Below are positions 52,576-62,482 of a stretch of DNA of 64,000 nt, piece after piece. The stretch comes from Leptolyngbya sp. BC1307 (GTDB lineage Bacteria; Cyanobacteriota; Cyanobacteriia; Phormidesmidales; Phormidesmidaceae): positions 55,147-119,146 of the forward strand of contig NZ_NRTA01000012.1 of the NCBI RefSeq assembly GCF_002286735.1, given 5' to 3'. Positions within the stretch are counted from its first letter, which is position 1. Each line of letters starts with the position of its first letter. The translations under genes were made by a program, and so were the position numbers. Below the pieces are notes generated by a model. It did not search any database and was not told the origin of the DNA. It saw only the letters and a list, made by a program, of their open reading frames with translations.

Positions 52576-55389
52576 ATGCGTATCCCTGTTGCTACTTACC
52601 GCCTTCAATTCAACCCTGGCTTTACGTTTCACCAGGCCAAAGAGATTGTTGATTATCTCGATCAGCTAGGAATTTCTGATATTTATGCCTCGCCGATTTT
52701 TGCAGCCCGTAGCGGCAGTCAGCATGGCTACGACGTGGTCGATCAAAACAAGCTCAACCCCGAACTGGGCGGGATGGAAGGATTTGACCTGCTGATAGAG
52801 GAGTTGCAGGAGCGAGGCATGGCTTGGCTGCAAGATATTGTGCCAAACCACATGGCCTACGACGGCCAAAATCACTATTTGATGGATGTGCTAGAGCATG
52901 GGCAAGACTCTCAGTACATTGACTACTTCGATATTGAGTGGGAGCACTCCTATGCCGATATTCAAGGTAAAGTGCTCGCGCCAATGCTGGGCGATTTCTA
53001 TCACCGCTGTCTGGAACGGGGTGAAATACAGCTGAGCTATCACGCCGACGGGCTGAAAGTTAACTACTACGGCTTACATTTTCCGGTGAGGGTAGAGTCT
53101 TACGCGAGCTTTTTGACTTACGAAATCTCGTGGCTGCGGCGACAGATGGGCCGACAGCACCCTGACTATATTAAGCTAGCCGGTGTTTTGAACACGGTCA
53201 GAAGTACTTTTCCAGATACAAAGGGACGAGAGCGCCGAGATCAGGCGCTGTTTGTGAAGCATTTGCTGTGGGAGCTGTACGAATCTAACAGCGAAATCAA
53301 AGGCTTTATCGACCAAAACATTGAGGCTTTCAACGGTCAGCCGGGTAAGCCTAAAACCTTCGACCTGTTGGATCAGCTGCTGCTAGAACAGTTTTACCGG
53401 CTCTCTTTTTGGAAGGTAGGGGCAGAAGAACTTAACTATCGCCGGTTTTTTACGGTCAACGAGCTGATTTGTCTCAAAGTAGACAATCCTAAAGTGTTTG
53501 ACCAGACCCATGCGCTGATTCTCGACTTGGTCAGAGCGAAAAAGCTGAACGGCCTGCGTATAGACCATATTGACGGGCTGTACGATCCGCTGAGCTACTT
53601 AGAGAGATTAGAAGAGAAAACAGACGGCGTGTATACGGTCATTGAAAAGATCTTAGAGCCGGGTGAGCGACTGCCGGATCATTGGCCGATTCAGGGGACT
53701 TCGGGCTATGAGTTTTTGACATATGTCAATAGCGTTTTTTGTCAGCAGCAAAACCAGCGCCACTTTACGCGGCTTTACCGGCAGTTTAGCGGTTTGCGAG
53801 ATGGTTATGACAAACTCTTTTTGGAGAAGAAGCGGCTGATTGCCGACACTAACCTGGTGGGCGATATTGACAACCTGGCTCGCTTCTTAAAACAGGTGGC
53901 TAGTCAGTATCGCTATGGCCGAGATTTGACGGCTAATGGCTTAAAGACGGCGATTCAAGAAGTCTTGGTGTCTTTTCCGATCTACTGTACTTATATCAAC
54001 CAGCGAGGCAGCTCTAAGAGCGATATTGAGTACATCAAAGAGGCGATCGCGGGCGCAAGAACCCGTATTCCGCAGCTGCTGAATGAGCTAGAGCTAATCG
54101 AGCGATTCTTAGTGCTGGGGTATGAAGAGTCTCTGCCTTCGGAAGAGCGGGCGCAGTGGCTGCATTTTGTCATGCGACTGCAGCAGTTTACCGGGCCGCT
54201 GATGGCCAAGGGCGTAGAAGACACGCTGTTTTATGTATATAACCGGTTCATCGGACTGAATGAAGTCGGCGGTTCGCCCGACCGGTTTGGTATCTCGCTG
54301 AAGACTTTTCACGACTATAACTGCTATCAGCAGGAGAGCTGGCCGCACTCGCTCAATGCCACCTCTACTCACGACACTAAGCGCAGTGAAGATGTCAGGT
54401 CGCGCCTGAACGTGCTCTCTGAACTGCCCGAAGAATGGGAAACAGAGGTCAAAGCCTGGAGCGAACTCAACGCCGATAAAAAACAGCTCGTTAACGATCA
54501 GCCCGTGCCCGACCCTAACGACGAGTACTTTTTATATCAGACGCTGGTCGGAGCCTACCCGTTTGACGACAAAGAGCTGCCCGCCTTTCGCGAACGGGTG
54601 AAAGACTACGTGGTCAAAGCCGTTCGCGAGGCCAAAGTGCATACCGCTTGGCTGCGGCCCGATGCTGACTACGAAGCGGGCTATGTCAGCTTTGTCGAAA
54701 CGCTGCTGACCCCTGGCAAAGACAATGTTTTTCTAGATAAGCTACAGCACTTCCAAAAGCGCATCGCCACTTACGGCATCTACAACGCGCTGGCTCAGCT
54801 GTTAATTAAGCTAACGGCTCCGGGAGTACCAGACTTTTACCAGGGCACTGAGCTGTGGGACCTGAGCCTGGTAGACCCTGACAATCGTCGTCCGGTAGAT
54901 TATTCCAAGCGTCTTAAAGCGCTGCAAGAGGTGCAGGCTCAGTGGCAGCGACAGCCTACCACACTGATGAAAAACCTGCTGAAGAACCGAACGGATGGCT
55001 GCATTAAGCTGTTTTTGACGCTGCGCGGGTTGGCTGCTAGAAACTATTTCCGCAATGTGTTTAGAAGCGGCGACTACCGACCGCTGGCGGTGACGGGTGA
55101 CCATGCTGACCATGTGATTGCTTTTATGCGACACAAAGGTGAGCATACGGTCGTGACGGTCGTGCCCCGGTTTTTGACGGGTTTAATTCAGCCGGAGACG
55201 CTGCCCCTGGGTAAACAGGTGTGGGGCAATACGGCCATAGCCCTACCGGCAGGCGGGCAGGCTAGCTGGCAAGATTGGCTCACCGGGAAGTCTGTGGCGG
55301 TGACCGAAGAACTGCTAGTGGCTGAATTGCTCAGTCAGTTTCCGGTGGCGCTGCTGGTGAGCGAAAACCACCGCCCGGAGGACGCCTAG
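52576..55389 (+). CDS. treY: malto-oligosyltrehalose synthase
   Basis: Isomerises the reducing end of maltodextrins to a trehalose linkage; the next step is TreZ. The 937-residue protein has TreY blocks PVATYRLQFNPGFTFHQA, YASPIFAARSGSQHGYDV, DIVPNHMAYDGQN (near 86) and LRIDHIDGLYDP (near 326). The GH13 catalytic residues are in place by motif. No treX debranching enzyme or treS is next to it, so glycogen would supply the maltodextrin. Confidence 0.97.
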   Translation: MRIPVATYRLQFNPGFTFHQAKEIVDYLDQLGISDIYASPIFAARSGSQHGYDVVDQNKLNPELGGMEGFDLLIEELQERGMAWLQDIVPNHMAYDGQNHYLMDVLEHGQDSQYIDYFDIEWEHSYADIQGKVLAPMLGDFYHRCLERGEIQLSYHADGLKVNYYGLHFPVRVESYASFLTYEISWLRRQMGRQHPDYIKLAGVLNTVRSTFPDTKGRERRDQALFVKHLLWELYESNSEIKGFIDQNIEAFNGQPGKPKTFDLLDQLLLEQFYRLSFWKVGAEELNYRRFFTVNELICLKVDNPKVFDQTHALILDLVRAKKLNGLRIDHIDGLYDPLSYLERLEEKTDGVYTVIEKILEPGERLPDHWPIQGTSGYEFLTYVNSVFCQQQNQRHFTRLYRQFSGLRDGYDKLFLEKKRLIADTNLVGDIDNLARFLKQVASQYRYGRDLTANGLKTAIQEVLVSFPIYCTYINQRGSSKSDIEYIKEAIAGARTRIPQLLNELELIERFLVLGYEESLPSEERAQWLHFVMRLQQFTGPLMAKGVEDTLFYVYNRFIGLNEVGGSPDRFGISLKTFHDYNCYQQESWPHSLNATSTHDTKRSEDVRSRLNVLSELPEEWETEVKAWSELNADKKQLVNDQPVPDPNDEYFLYQTLVGAYPFDDKELPAFRERVKDYVVKAVREAKVHTAWLRPDADYEAGYVSFVETLLTPGKDNVFLDKLQHFQKRIATYGIYNALAQLLIKLTAPGVPDFYQGTELWDLSLVDPDNRRPVDYSKRLKALQEVQAQWQRQPTTLMKNLLKNRTDGCIKLFLTLRGLAARNYFRNVFRSGDYRPLAVTGDHADHVIAFMRHKGEHTVVTVVPRFLTGLIQPETLPLGKQVWGNTAIALPAGGQASWQDWLTGKSVAVTEELLVAELLSQFPVALLVSENHRPEDA

Positions 55390-55398
55390 CGAATCGGT

Positions 55399-56664
55399 AT
55401 GGAAGATTTAGCTGAACGGCTGCTGGCTGGGGCGATCGCTGCTGGCGCTGAAGCTGCCGAGGTGTTTCAATCGAGTTCGCTCGCCAGACCCGTGATTTTT
55501 GAGGGCAATCGGCTAAAGCAAGCAGAAACATCTCAGGCAGAAGGGGTAGCCCTGCGGCTCTGGCGTGACGGTCAGCCGGGGTTAGCCGTTGGCTATGGGC
55601 CGATAGACTCACAGACTTTAGTCCAAAAAGCGCTGGCGATCAGCACACTGAATGCACCCGAAACGCCGAATCTGACGGCTGGGGAAGCAAAAGATTTTGG
55701 GGCTGTGGGTACAGCTGTAGAGACTCAGCAGCTAGTGGACTGGGGGCGAGAGGCGATCGCTCAAATTCGCGACCGTTTTCCTGACGTGATTTGCGAAGCG
55801 GAGCTGTCTTGCGACCTCGAAGAGACCCGGCTGATCAACTCTACCGGGCTAGACTATCGGGCTCAAGATACGGCCCTTAGCGGCTATATCAGCGCTGAGC
55901 TGACCCGCCCGGATGACTTTTTGAGCGCGGGGGATGGCAGGGTTCATCGTCATGCTTTAGATATGAGTGCGATCGCCGGCAGCATCATTCAGCGCTTAGG
56001 CTGGGCAAATCGCACCGTTGCGCCGGTGACCGGTCAGGTGCCGGTGATTTTTACGCCCGGTGCGGCCTGGCTGCTGTGGGATACGCTGCGAGCGGCGCTG
56101 AACGCTAAGCGAGTGGCCGAAGGCACCTCTCCCTGGAGTCAACGGCAGGGCGATCGCGTAATAGCTGAGGCAATTTCCTTGCGTCAAGACCCAACCGCTG
56201 GCCCCTATAGCTGCCCGTTTGACGATGAGGGTGTGCTTACCCAGCCCTTGATGTTTGTTAAAGCTGGCGTTTTAGAAAATTGGTACGGTGACTTAGCTCA
56301 TAAGACTACGGGTAACGGCATTCGCCCTAGCCTGGGCAGCTACCCAACGCCGGGACTGATCAATCTATTGGTCGCACCTGGCCATCTAGACTGGCAATCT
56401 CTGGTGGCTGCGCAGCAAGAAGCGGTGATTGTCGATCAGGTGTTGGGAGAAGGCGGCGATATCACTGGCGACCTCTCTATTAGCCTGGAGCTGGGCTATC
56501 GCGTCACTCAGGGCGAGATTGTTGGTCGGGTGAAAGATACGATGGTGTCGGGCAATGCCTACAGCGCGCTCAATCATTTGATTGGGCTGGGTAGTGAGGC
56601 TGAATGGAGTGGTTCTACTTATACGCCTGCGGTGGTGGTGGATGGGTTGTCGGTGACGGGGTAA
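55399..56664 (+). CDS. PmbA/TldD family protein
   Basis: The 421-residue protein has the family start ERLLAGAIAAGAEAAEVF and AVGYGPIDSQTLVQKALA, the middle LINSTGLDYRAQDTALS and GYISAELTRPDDFL, and the C-terminal VGRVKDTMVSGNAYSALN. No HExxxH zinc motif is seen, so it corresponds to PmbA/TldE rather than TldD. PmbA and TldD form a heterodimeric protease in E. coli. tldD is not in the window. It begins 9 bp after treY and may be co-transcribed. Confidence 0.9.
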   Translation: MEDLAERLLAGAIAAGAEAAEVFQSSSLARPVIFEGNRLKQAETSQAEGVALRLWRDGQPGLAVGYGPIDSQTLVQKALAISTLNAPETPNLTAGEAKDFGAVGTAVETQQLVDWGREAIAQIRDRFPDVICEAELSCDLEETRLINSTGLDYRAQDTALSGYISAELTRPDDFLSAGDGRVHRHALDMSAIAGSIIQRLGWANRTVAPVTGQVPVIFTPGAAWLLWDTLRAALNAKRVAEGTSPWSQRQGDRVIAEAISLRQDPTAGPYSCPFDDEGVLTQPLMFVKAGVLENWYGDLAHKTTGNGIRPSLGSYPTPGLINLLVAPGHLDWQSLVAAQQEAVIVDQVLGEGGDITGDLSISLELGYRVTQGEIVGRVKDTMVSGNAYSALNHLIGLGSEAEWSGSTYTPAVVVDGLSVTG

Positions 56665-56755
56665 GAGGAAAGGGGAAAGGGTTTTGTCTCTTATGGTAGA
56701 TGACGAATCGCTCGGAATCTTTCTAGCGTAGGAGACTAGCTAGGCGGTCGGGTAG

Positions 56756-59347
56756 ATGTTTTTTTCGCTATTTGCAGGGCTGATCATGGCGTTTGCCTTT
56801 CAGCTGCTACTGACGAATCTGGGAGTAGCGCTGGGGCTGTCTACCGTTGGCTGGGCGATCGCGCCCCGTGACAAGAAAGTCGAGGATGAACCCGCTACCG
56901 AGGAGGCCACTGCCAAGGAGTCCGCTGCCGAGGAGTCATCGGTGGCGCTGCCTGTCAGCCATCTGCTGGGGTTTGGGGTGACTTTGAGCCTAGCAACCGT
57001 TTTATTTGGCTCAGCTTTTTTGGCCACTGAGTTTAGCAATATCATCCTGCCGAGGCAGGGGTTGATTTTTGGGGTGATGCTATGGGCGGCCTATCTGCTG
57101 ATTTTAATCTGGATTAGTTCGGCGACAGTGTCGAATGTGGTTGGCTCTGTGTTTGGCGTGGCGGCGGGGGGTATTCGCCGTTTGTTTGGCGCGATGGGGC
57201 AGGTGGTTTCCTCAGGTCAAAGCGAAGATCTTTCTGAGGCTGATAGATTTGAGATTCTGACTAATGAGCTTTCTGCGGCGATCGCTTCCCAGCAGCAGCT
57301 TCCTCAACTGCTGAGCCAGGAGAGAGAAAAACTGGTGAGAGAGATTTGCGATCGCGCTAACCTTGCCCCCAACCAGGCCGAAACGCTATTGGAAAGTCTG
57401 CAACCCTCGCAACCAGACAATAGCGCTGAGATAGCGGCAGACTCAGACGCTGTCTCAGAACCGATTTCAGCGGCGGTGACACCAGCCACAGCGGTCTCTT
57501 CTTCTAAAAGTATGCTGGCTCAGGCAATGCCCGATTGGAGACAGCTATTGCGCTCGGCCCTCAATCAGATAGACCTGTCCGATTGGGACATAGAAAAGCT
57601 CTGGCAAAAATTTCAGAGCTTTACAAATGAGACGACAACTTTCAGCGTGGTCAGTCTCGATGTAGAAGATTATCTGCTAGAAACGCCGCGCTGGTCTTTG
57701 CAGTCTGAAGCGCTAGCAGAAGAGTTTGCTGAGCGGCTGTATGACCTTGAGGCTGAGCCTGCTCAGGTAGAGACGCAGCTAGCAGCATTGGGGCGACAAG
57801 ACTTTGTTGACTGGCTACAGCAGCGAAAAGATCTCAGTGATGAGACAATCCAGAAAATCACTGATCAGCTGGTCAAGATACATGGCGAAGTACTTGAAAG
57901 TGTGCGGCAGGCGGCGATCGCCTCCACCGAAAATCGCTGGCAGCAGCAGCTCAAAGCGCAGCTCAACAAACTTCCTTTAGAAAGCTTGTCGGCAGATAAT
58001 CTTTCTAGCTGGCTGCAAGACTTTGTGGATCATACGCCGCTAAAACCCGCTCAGGTAGAGCATCTGCTTAATCGACTGGATGGCGGTGCTCTTGTTGGTT
58101 TGTTTGAGCGCCATGCGACGCTGAGTTCTAGCCAGCGCAACAGCTTAATTCAAGGCTTTGAAAAGAGCCGTGATTTTGTCTCGACTCAGTTTGAAAAACA
58201 GCGGGCGGCAGCGGCTGAAAATCTTGAGATGATTCAGGCTAAGCTGATTACTTACTTTCGCTATACCGGCTTAGATAAGCTTACGGCTGAAAGCGTTGAG
58301 CAAAAATTGCGATCGCTACTAGAAGAAGCTGAACTACTCACCAGTAGCGGCCATCTCCGAGCCGATTTACTAGATAGTGCGCCCGACTTTAATAAAATTG
58401 CCCAGTCCCTTTCCCAAACTCTAGAGAGGCGAAAAGGCATTACCGACCAGCAGCACACCGAACTCATGAGTGCCCTTCGCTCTGCCTGGAAAAGCTATCA
58501 AAAACAGACTGACGATGAGCCTTTTTACAGCACGCTCGCTGGCTACTTTCGCTCAGTAGACTGGCCCGAAACCGGGTTAGATGAGCTAAAGCCGAAGCTG
58601 CTCTCAGAAGTGAAAGGCATTATTGACAGCTTCCCTGACGTGCCTCAGCAGATTGACGACTCTCGCCTGTTAGAAGCGCTTAGCTTGCAGCCAGCCGTTC
58701 GCTCTGAACTAGGAGACTGGCTACAGCAAAACCGCTATGAGCTGCTAGGCGCTCCCCGCCGCTGGGCCAAAAGAGCCGTGCAGATCTCGCAAGACTGGAG
58801 CGAGCGGCTACTCACGCGGGTGACTCACTATCTGCAGCATCAGGAAATACCAGATTTGAATTCTGCTGATTTCTTGCAAGAGTTGACTCAGGTGACAAAG
58901 GCAGCTGCTCGCTCTATTCCCCAAGCAGCCAGCGCCTTGCCCGAATTGGGAGACTCTTTTTGGCAGCAGGCGCTAGCCCACAGGGACGATCTGGATGTGG
59001 GAGAAGGTGAGGCGATCGCCGGTAAACTCACCTCGGCCTGGCAAACGGTGTCAGGCTCACTAAGCAACTGGGAGGGCGACATTCAATCGGCGGCTCAGAC
59101 GCTGATGCAGTTTGTCAGCAAAGATGTTGTAGACAATACTCAACAGCAGTTCTTTGATATTTTAGAGAGCGCTCAAGCCAGGGCTCAAGCCCAGACAGAG
59201 GCCGTCAAACGTGACTTGCAGCAGCGCACTGAGCAGGTGCGGCGACAGGCAGCGATCGCCGCCTGGTGGCTTTTCATCAGCCTATTTACCGCCGGGATAG
59301 CGTCAGCCGGAGCCGGCTGGCTGGCAGTCAGGTACCCCCTTGCCTAA
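56756..59347 (+). CDS. large membrane protein with a long helical repeat region
   Basis: 863 residues. Three hydrophobic segments lie in the first 135 residues (3-35, 70-95 and about 102-125), with an acidic low-complexity linker (EEATAKESAAEESS) between the first two. Residues about 150-830 are soluble, helical and contain about five divergent units, each with W-L or L-x-R followed by L/I-S/T-x-x-Q, for example RKDLSDETIQKI, RHATLSSSQRNSLI and RRKGITDQQHTELM. The last residues (about 838-860) form another membrane helix. I do not recognise a family. Topology suggests a large loop domain held at the membrane from both ends. Confidence 0.75.
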   Translation: MFFSLFAGLIMAFAFQLLLTNLGVALGLSTVGWAIAPRDKKVEDEPATEEATAKESAAEESSVALPVSHLLGFGVTLSLATVLFGSAFLATEFSNIILPRQGLIFGVMLWAAYLLILIWISSATVSNVVGSVFGVAAGGIRRLFGAMGQVVSSGQSEDLSEADRFEILTNELSAAIASQQQLPQLLSQEREKLVREICDRANLAPNQAETLLESLQPSQPDNSAEIAADSDAVSEPISAAVTPATAVSSSKSMLAQAMPDWRQLLRSALNQIDLSDWDIEKLWQKFQSFTNETTTFSVVSLDVEDYLLETPRWSLQSEALAEEFAERLYDLEAEPAQVETQLAALGRQDFVDWLQQRKDLSDETIQKITDQLVKIHGEVLESVRQAAIASTENRWQQQLKAQLNKLPLESLSADNLSSWLQDFVDHTPLKPAQVEHLLNRLDGGALVGLFERHATLSSSQRNSLIQGFEKSRDFVSTQFEKQRAAAAENLEMIQAKLITYFRYTGLDKLTAESVEQKLRSLLEEAELLTSSGHLRADLLDSAPDFNKIAQSLSQTLERRKGITDQQHTELMSALRSAWKSYQKQTDDEPFYSTLAGYFRSVDWPETGLDELKPKLLSEVKGIIDSFPDVPQQIDDSRLLEALSLQPAVRSELGDWLQQNRYELLGAPRRWAKRAVQISQDWSERLLTRVTHYLQHQEIPDLNSADFLQELTQVTKAAARSIPQAASALPELGDSFWQQALAHRDDLDVGEGEAIAGKLTSAWQTVSGSLSNWEGDIQSAAQTLMQFVSKDVVDNTQQQFFDILESAQARAQAQTEAVKRDLQQRTEQVRRQAAIAAWWLFISLFTAGIASAGAGWLAVRYPLA

Positions 59348-59500
59348 GTAATTTCTCGAAAGAACTAAGGCCCGGTGCCGCTTTAGAACTCTGCCGAAAG
59401 AAAGAGTTTGCCGCTAGCTTTTCAGACATCGGTCGATAGCTAGAGAGAAAAGGTAGAAATATCAGACATCTTAGAAGAGAAAGATAGCTTTGAACAGTTC

Positions 59501-60394
59501 ATGTTGAAACCGATTAAAAAGATTCTTGCCTTTGGCATAGCGCCTGCTCTATTTGGGCTGCTAACCGGTTCGCCACTAACGGCTAGCGCCCAAACTAGCC
59601 CCTCGCCAACGCCTGAGGCTTCGACTGAGATCTATGCCACCCCTGAGCAGGAATACGACGAATACATGCGGCTGGGCTTTGCAGCGCAGCAAGCAGGCAA
59701 CTATGCTGACGCTGCGACATCTTTTCGCTATGCTCTCTACGCAGTGCCCAATGATCGCGAAGCTACCATTGCCTATTGGAACGCTGTAGACGAACTCCAG
59801 TCAGACGAAGCGAGCGGCCAGAGCAGCGCCTATGAGCAAGCGATGGATCAAGGCTACGATGCTACTGAGAAGGGAGACTATGCTGCCGCCCTCGCATCCT
59901 TTCAGACAGCACTTCAGCAGCGACCTGAAGATTACTACGCGGCTCAGGCTGTGCGCAATGTGCAAACCTATCTCAGTCGGGGCACCGAGGCAGACTCTCC
60001 CACAGATGTGCCGCTGACCTATCGCGTTTATGCCGGTGAGACAGCTTATGATCGCTATATGCGCTTGGGCTATGCGGCGGCGAAGCGAGAAGATTTGTCT
60101 GCTGCTATTACCTACTTTAGAAGTGCGCTGTACGAACAATCCAATGACCGGCAGGCGACGATTGCCTACTGGAACGCGGTCGATGGTTTGCAAGATGGTG
60201 AATTTGGCTTGGGCCCTGCGGCAGAGGCTGGCTATGACCGCTACATGCGGCTGGGCTACGATGCCACGAACCGAGGCAGCTACGCCAGGGCACTTGATTT
60301 CTTTGAGAAGGCGATCGCTGAACGACCTCAAGACGACTACGCAGCGCAGGCCATTCGTAACGTTCGCACCTACATGAGCGAGTCAGCGGAGTAA
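59501..60394 (+). CDS. secreted TPR repeat protein
   Basis: 297 residues with a signal peptide ending near TASAQT. Three or four about 50-residue TPR-like units follow, with a recurring Y-D-x-Y-M-R-L-G-[FY] start (for example YDRYMRLGYAAAKRED) and the pattern ATIAYWNAVDEL in two of them. Two units end in AAQAIRNVRTYM and its variant AAQAVRNVQTYL. The clear internal duplication suggests recent expansion. The periplasmic function is unknown. Confidence 0.85.
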   Translation: MLKPIKKILAFGIAPALFGLLTGSPLTASAQTSPSPTPEASTEIYATPEQEYDEYMRLGFAAQQAGNYADAATSFRYALYAVPNDREATIAYWNAVDELQSDEASGQSSAYEQAMDQGYDATEKGDYAAALASFQTALQQRPEDYYAAQAVRNVQTYLSRGTEADSPTDVPLTYRVYAGETAYDRYMRLGYAAAKREDLSAAITYFRSALYEQSNDRQATIAYWNAVDGLQDGEFGLGPAAEAGYDRYMRLGYDATNRGSYARALDFFEKAIAERPQDDYAAQAIRNVRTYMSESAE

Positions 60395-60767
60395 GCAAAA
60401 GAAGAGTCAGCAGAGAAACTCAAAAATCGGGGTAGGCAGTTTATCCTGATTGACTGACAAAAGTTAGCCAGGGCTGAAACAGTGTCTGAACAGGCTTTAT
60501 AAGACTTTCTTGATGGCTTAAGCAGCGAAAGCTCAGTATATTCTGCCGGATAGGTTGAATATATAATGTTTATTTAGATATGGTTGAAATTACCTAAGTT
60601 TAGATGACGCAGCGTTGTTTCAGCTTTTTCAAATAGGCTCCTGCGATTTAGCCTAATTTCACTCAAAAGTTTTGTCTTCAAAGAAGAAGCATGATGACTC
60701 CAGTTGTTTTTAGGGCAGATCTAGCAGGCAGTCATACTGCTTGGGGCTATCAGTTGAGCAGCGGCCA
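60395..60767. other. 373-bp AT-rich spacer upstream of the WD40 gene
   Basis: No gene seen. A TATAAT box at 60562-60567 in gaatatataatg could be a -10 element for the downstream gene. No convincing -35 lies 17 bp upstream, so it may need an activator. Nothing else stands out. Confidence 0.45.
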
Positions 60768-62465
60768 ATGAATCATCTCACCCTGCTAAAAAGCGGCATA
60801 GAGCGGTGGAATCAACGGCGAGCGAGTCAGCTAGATGAATCTTACAACCTGGCCGGGCAAAACTTAAGAGACGGCTATTTTTTTGAAGGTGATTTCAGCG
60901 GCATCAGCCTAAGAGGAGCAGATCTCCAGCGAGCCTGTCTGATCGGCGCAAACTTTAGGGGCGCTGACTTGAGTGAGGCGAACTTAAGCGGCGCTTATCT
61001 ATCAGATGCAGACTTCACTCAGGCAAATCTGAGCCGGGCCAATCTAACAGGTGCCAACATAGAGCGGGTTGATCTATGCCAGGCTAACTTGTTTCACGCT
61101 CGGGTCGCCAATGCCAATATCGATGAAGACCAGCTCTCCAGGCTAGACCTTGACGCTGCCGGCGTGGTGCAAAACCGTCTGGCTCATTGGTCAGCGGCGG
61201 CTCAGTTTGTTGCTCAGTCTCCGGGAGAGGCCGCGGCACTTGCGTCTGTACCGGCAGCCAGGTTTAGTCGCCAGATTCACCCGGATTATCGGGCTGAGGC
61301 TGGTGGCAGTTCTCCGCAAGTCGCCACTATCTACAGAGATAGCAGCTTAGAGACTCAGCCTGAATCGCAGCCAAATAATCAGGTTCTGGCCGGAGAGAGC
61401 ACCTCTAAGAGCACTCCTCTTCAGAAAGGGATGCTATGGGGATCGGCGATCGCATTGGGTCTGATTGCTCTAACTGTAGGTCTACCGCTCGCTCTGAACA
61501 GTGCGCCAGAGGATTTGCCAGTTACCAATCGGCTCATTGCTCAGCCCGTCGCCAATCCGGCAGTAAAGCCGGGAGACGCGCAGCCCATTGTGCCGCTAAC
61601 AGTCGCGCAATCGATTGAGGGTGCTAGTCAGGTATGGGCAGTCGCGGCTACGCAGATTGACGACGCAGTGAATATATTTGGCGGCGATGCCAACGGTCAG
61701 ATCACAGTTTGGGACGGGCAAGGTGACATTCTACAGACGCTTGATGGCCACACCGATACGGTGAGAGGCCTAGCAGTGTCTGGGTCGGGAGACCGGCTAG
61801 TCAGCAGTAGCGGCGATGCCATTAAGGTGTGGCGACCGGCGACGGGTGAACTGGTCTATAGCATTCCGGTAGAGAGAGCTCCCGTTTGGGCCGTGGCCAT
61901 CAGCCCAGACGAGCAAACGCTAATCAGCAGCGACTACGATGGCATCATCTCTACTTGGCAGCTAGGTAGCGGCGAACCGATCTACAGCATTGACGCTGGC
62001 TCAACGGTTTGGTCAGTGGCGATCGCCCCAGACGGTCAGTCGTTTGTCAGCGGCAGCAGCGACCAGACCATACGCCAGTGGGATCTCTCCAGCGGCGAGC
62101 TTTTGCAGACATTTACCGGCCATAGTGATGCTGTACGCTCGGTAGCCATTGATCCTGAGGGTAAGACACTCGCCAGCGCTAGCTGGGATGGCACCGCCAA
62201 GCTTTGGAACCTGGCCACTGGCGAGCTGCAAGCAACGCTTGACGGTCACAACGACCGAGTAGTGGCGCTAGCCATTAGCCCTGACGGTAAAACGCTAGTC
62301 AGCGGCAGCATCGACAACACCATCAAGTATTGGGATCTTAGTAACTGTGAGTTGATAGAGACGCTGAGCGACCATACCGACTGGATTTTGTCTTTGGCCT
62401 TTACGCCGTTAGATCCGACGCTGATTAGCGGCAGCAAAGACGACACTGTAAAGGTTTGGCAGTGA
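60768..62465 (+). CDS. pentapeptide-repeat, transmembrane, WD40 protein
   Basis: With ATG at 60768 the protein has 565 residues. Residues about 35-125 are pentapeptide repeats of the A(D/N)LSx type, such as GADLSEANLSGAYLSDADF. A linker and one transmembrane helix (about 220-242, MLWGSAIALGLIALTVGLP) follow. Residues about 280-565 form seven WD40 blades; each ends in VWDGQG, VWRPATG, TWQLGSG, QWDLSSG, LWNLATG, YWDLSNC or VWQ. Predicted topology is a cytoplasmic pentapeptide solenoid and a periplasmic propeller, or the reverse. The function is unknown. Confidence 0.9.
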   Translation: MNHLTLLKSGIERWNQRRASQLDESYNLAGQNLRDGYFFEGDFSGISLRGADLQRACLIGANFRGADLSEANLSGAYLSDADFTQANLSRANLTGANIERVDLCQANLFHARVANANIDEDQLSRLDLDAAGVVQNRLAHWSAAAQFVAQSPGEAAALASVPAARFSRQIHPDYRAEAGGSSPQVATIYRDSSLETQPESQPNNQVLAGESTSKSTPLQKGMLWGSAIALGLIALTVGLPLALNSAPEDLPVTNRLIAQPVANPAVKPGDAQPIVPLTVAQSIEGASQVWAVAATQIDDAVNIFGGDANGQITVWDGQGDILQTLDGHTDTVRGLAVSGSGDRLVSSSGDAIKVWRPATGELVYSIPVERAPVWAVAISPDEQTLISSDYDGIISTWQLGSGEPIYSIDAGSTVWSVAIAPDGQSFVSGSSDQTIRQWDLSSGELLQTFTGHSDAVRSVAIDPEGKTLASASWDGTAKLWNLATGELQATLDGHNDRVVALAISPDGKTLVSGSIDNTIKYWDLSNCELIETLSDHTDWILSLAFTPLDPTLISGSKDDTVKVWQ

Positions 62466-62482
62466 GTTGATAAAAAATACGG

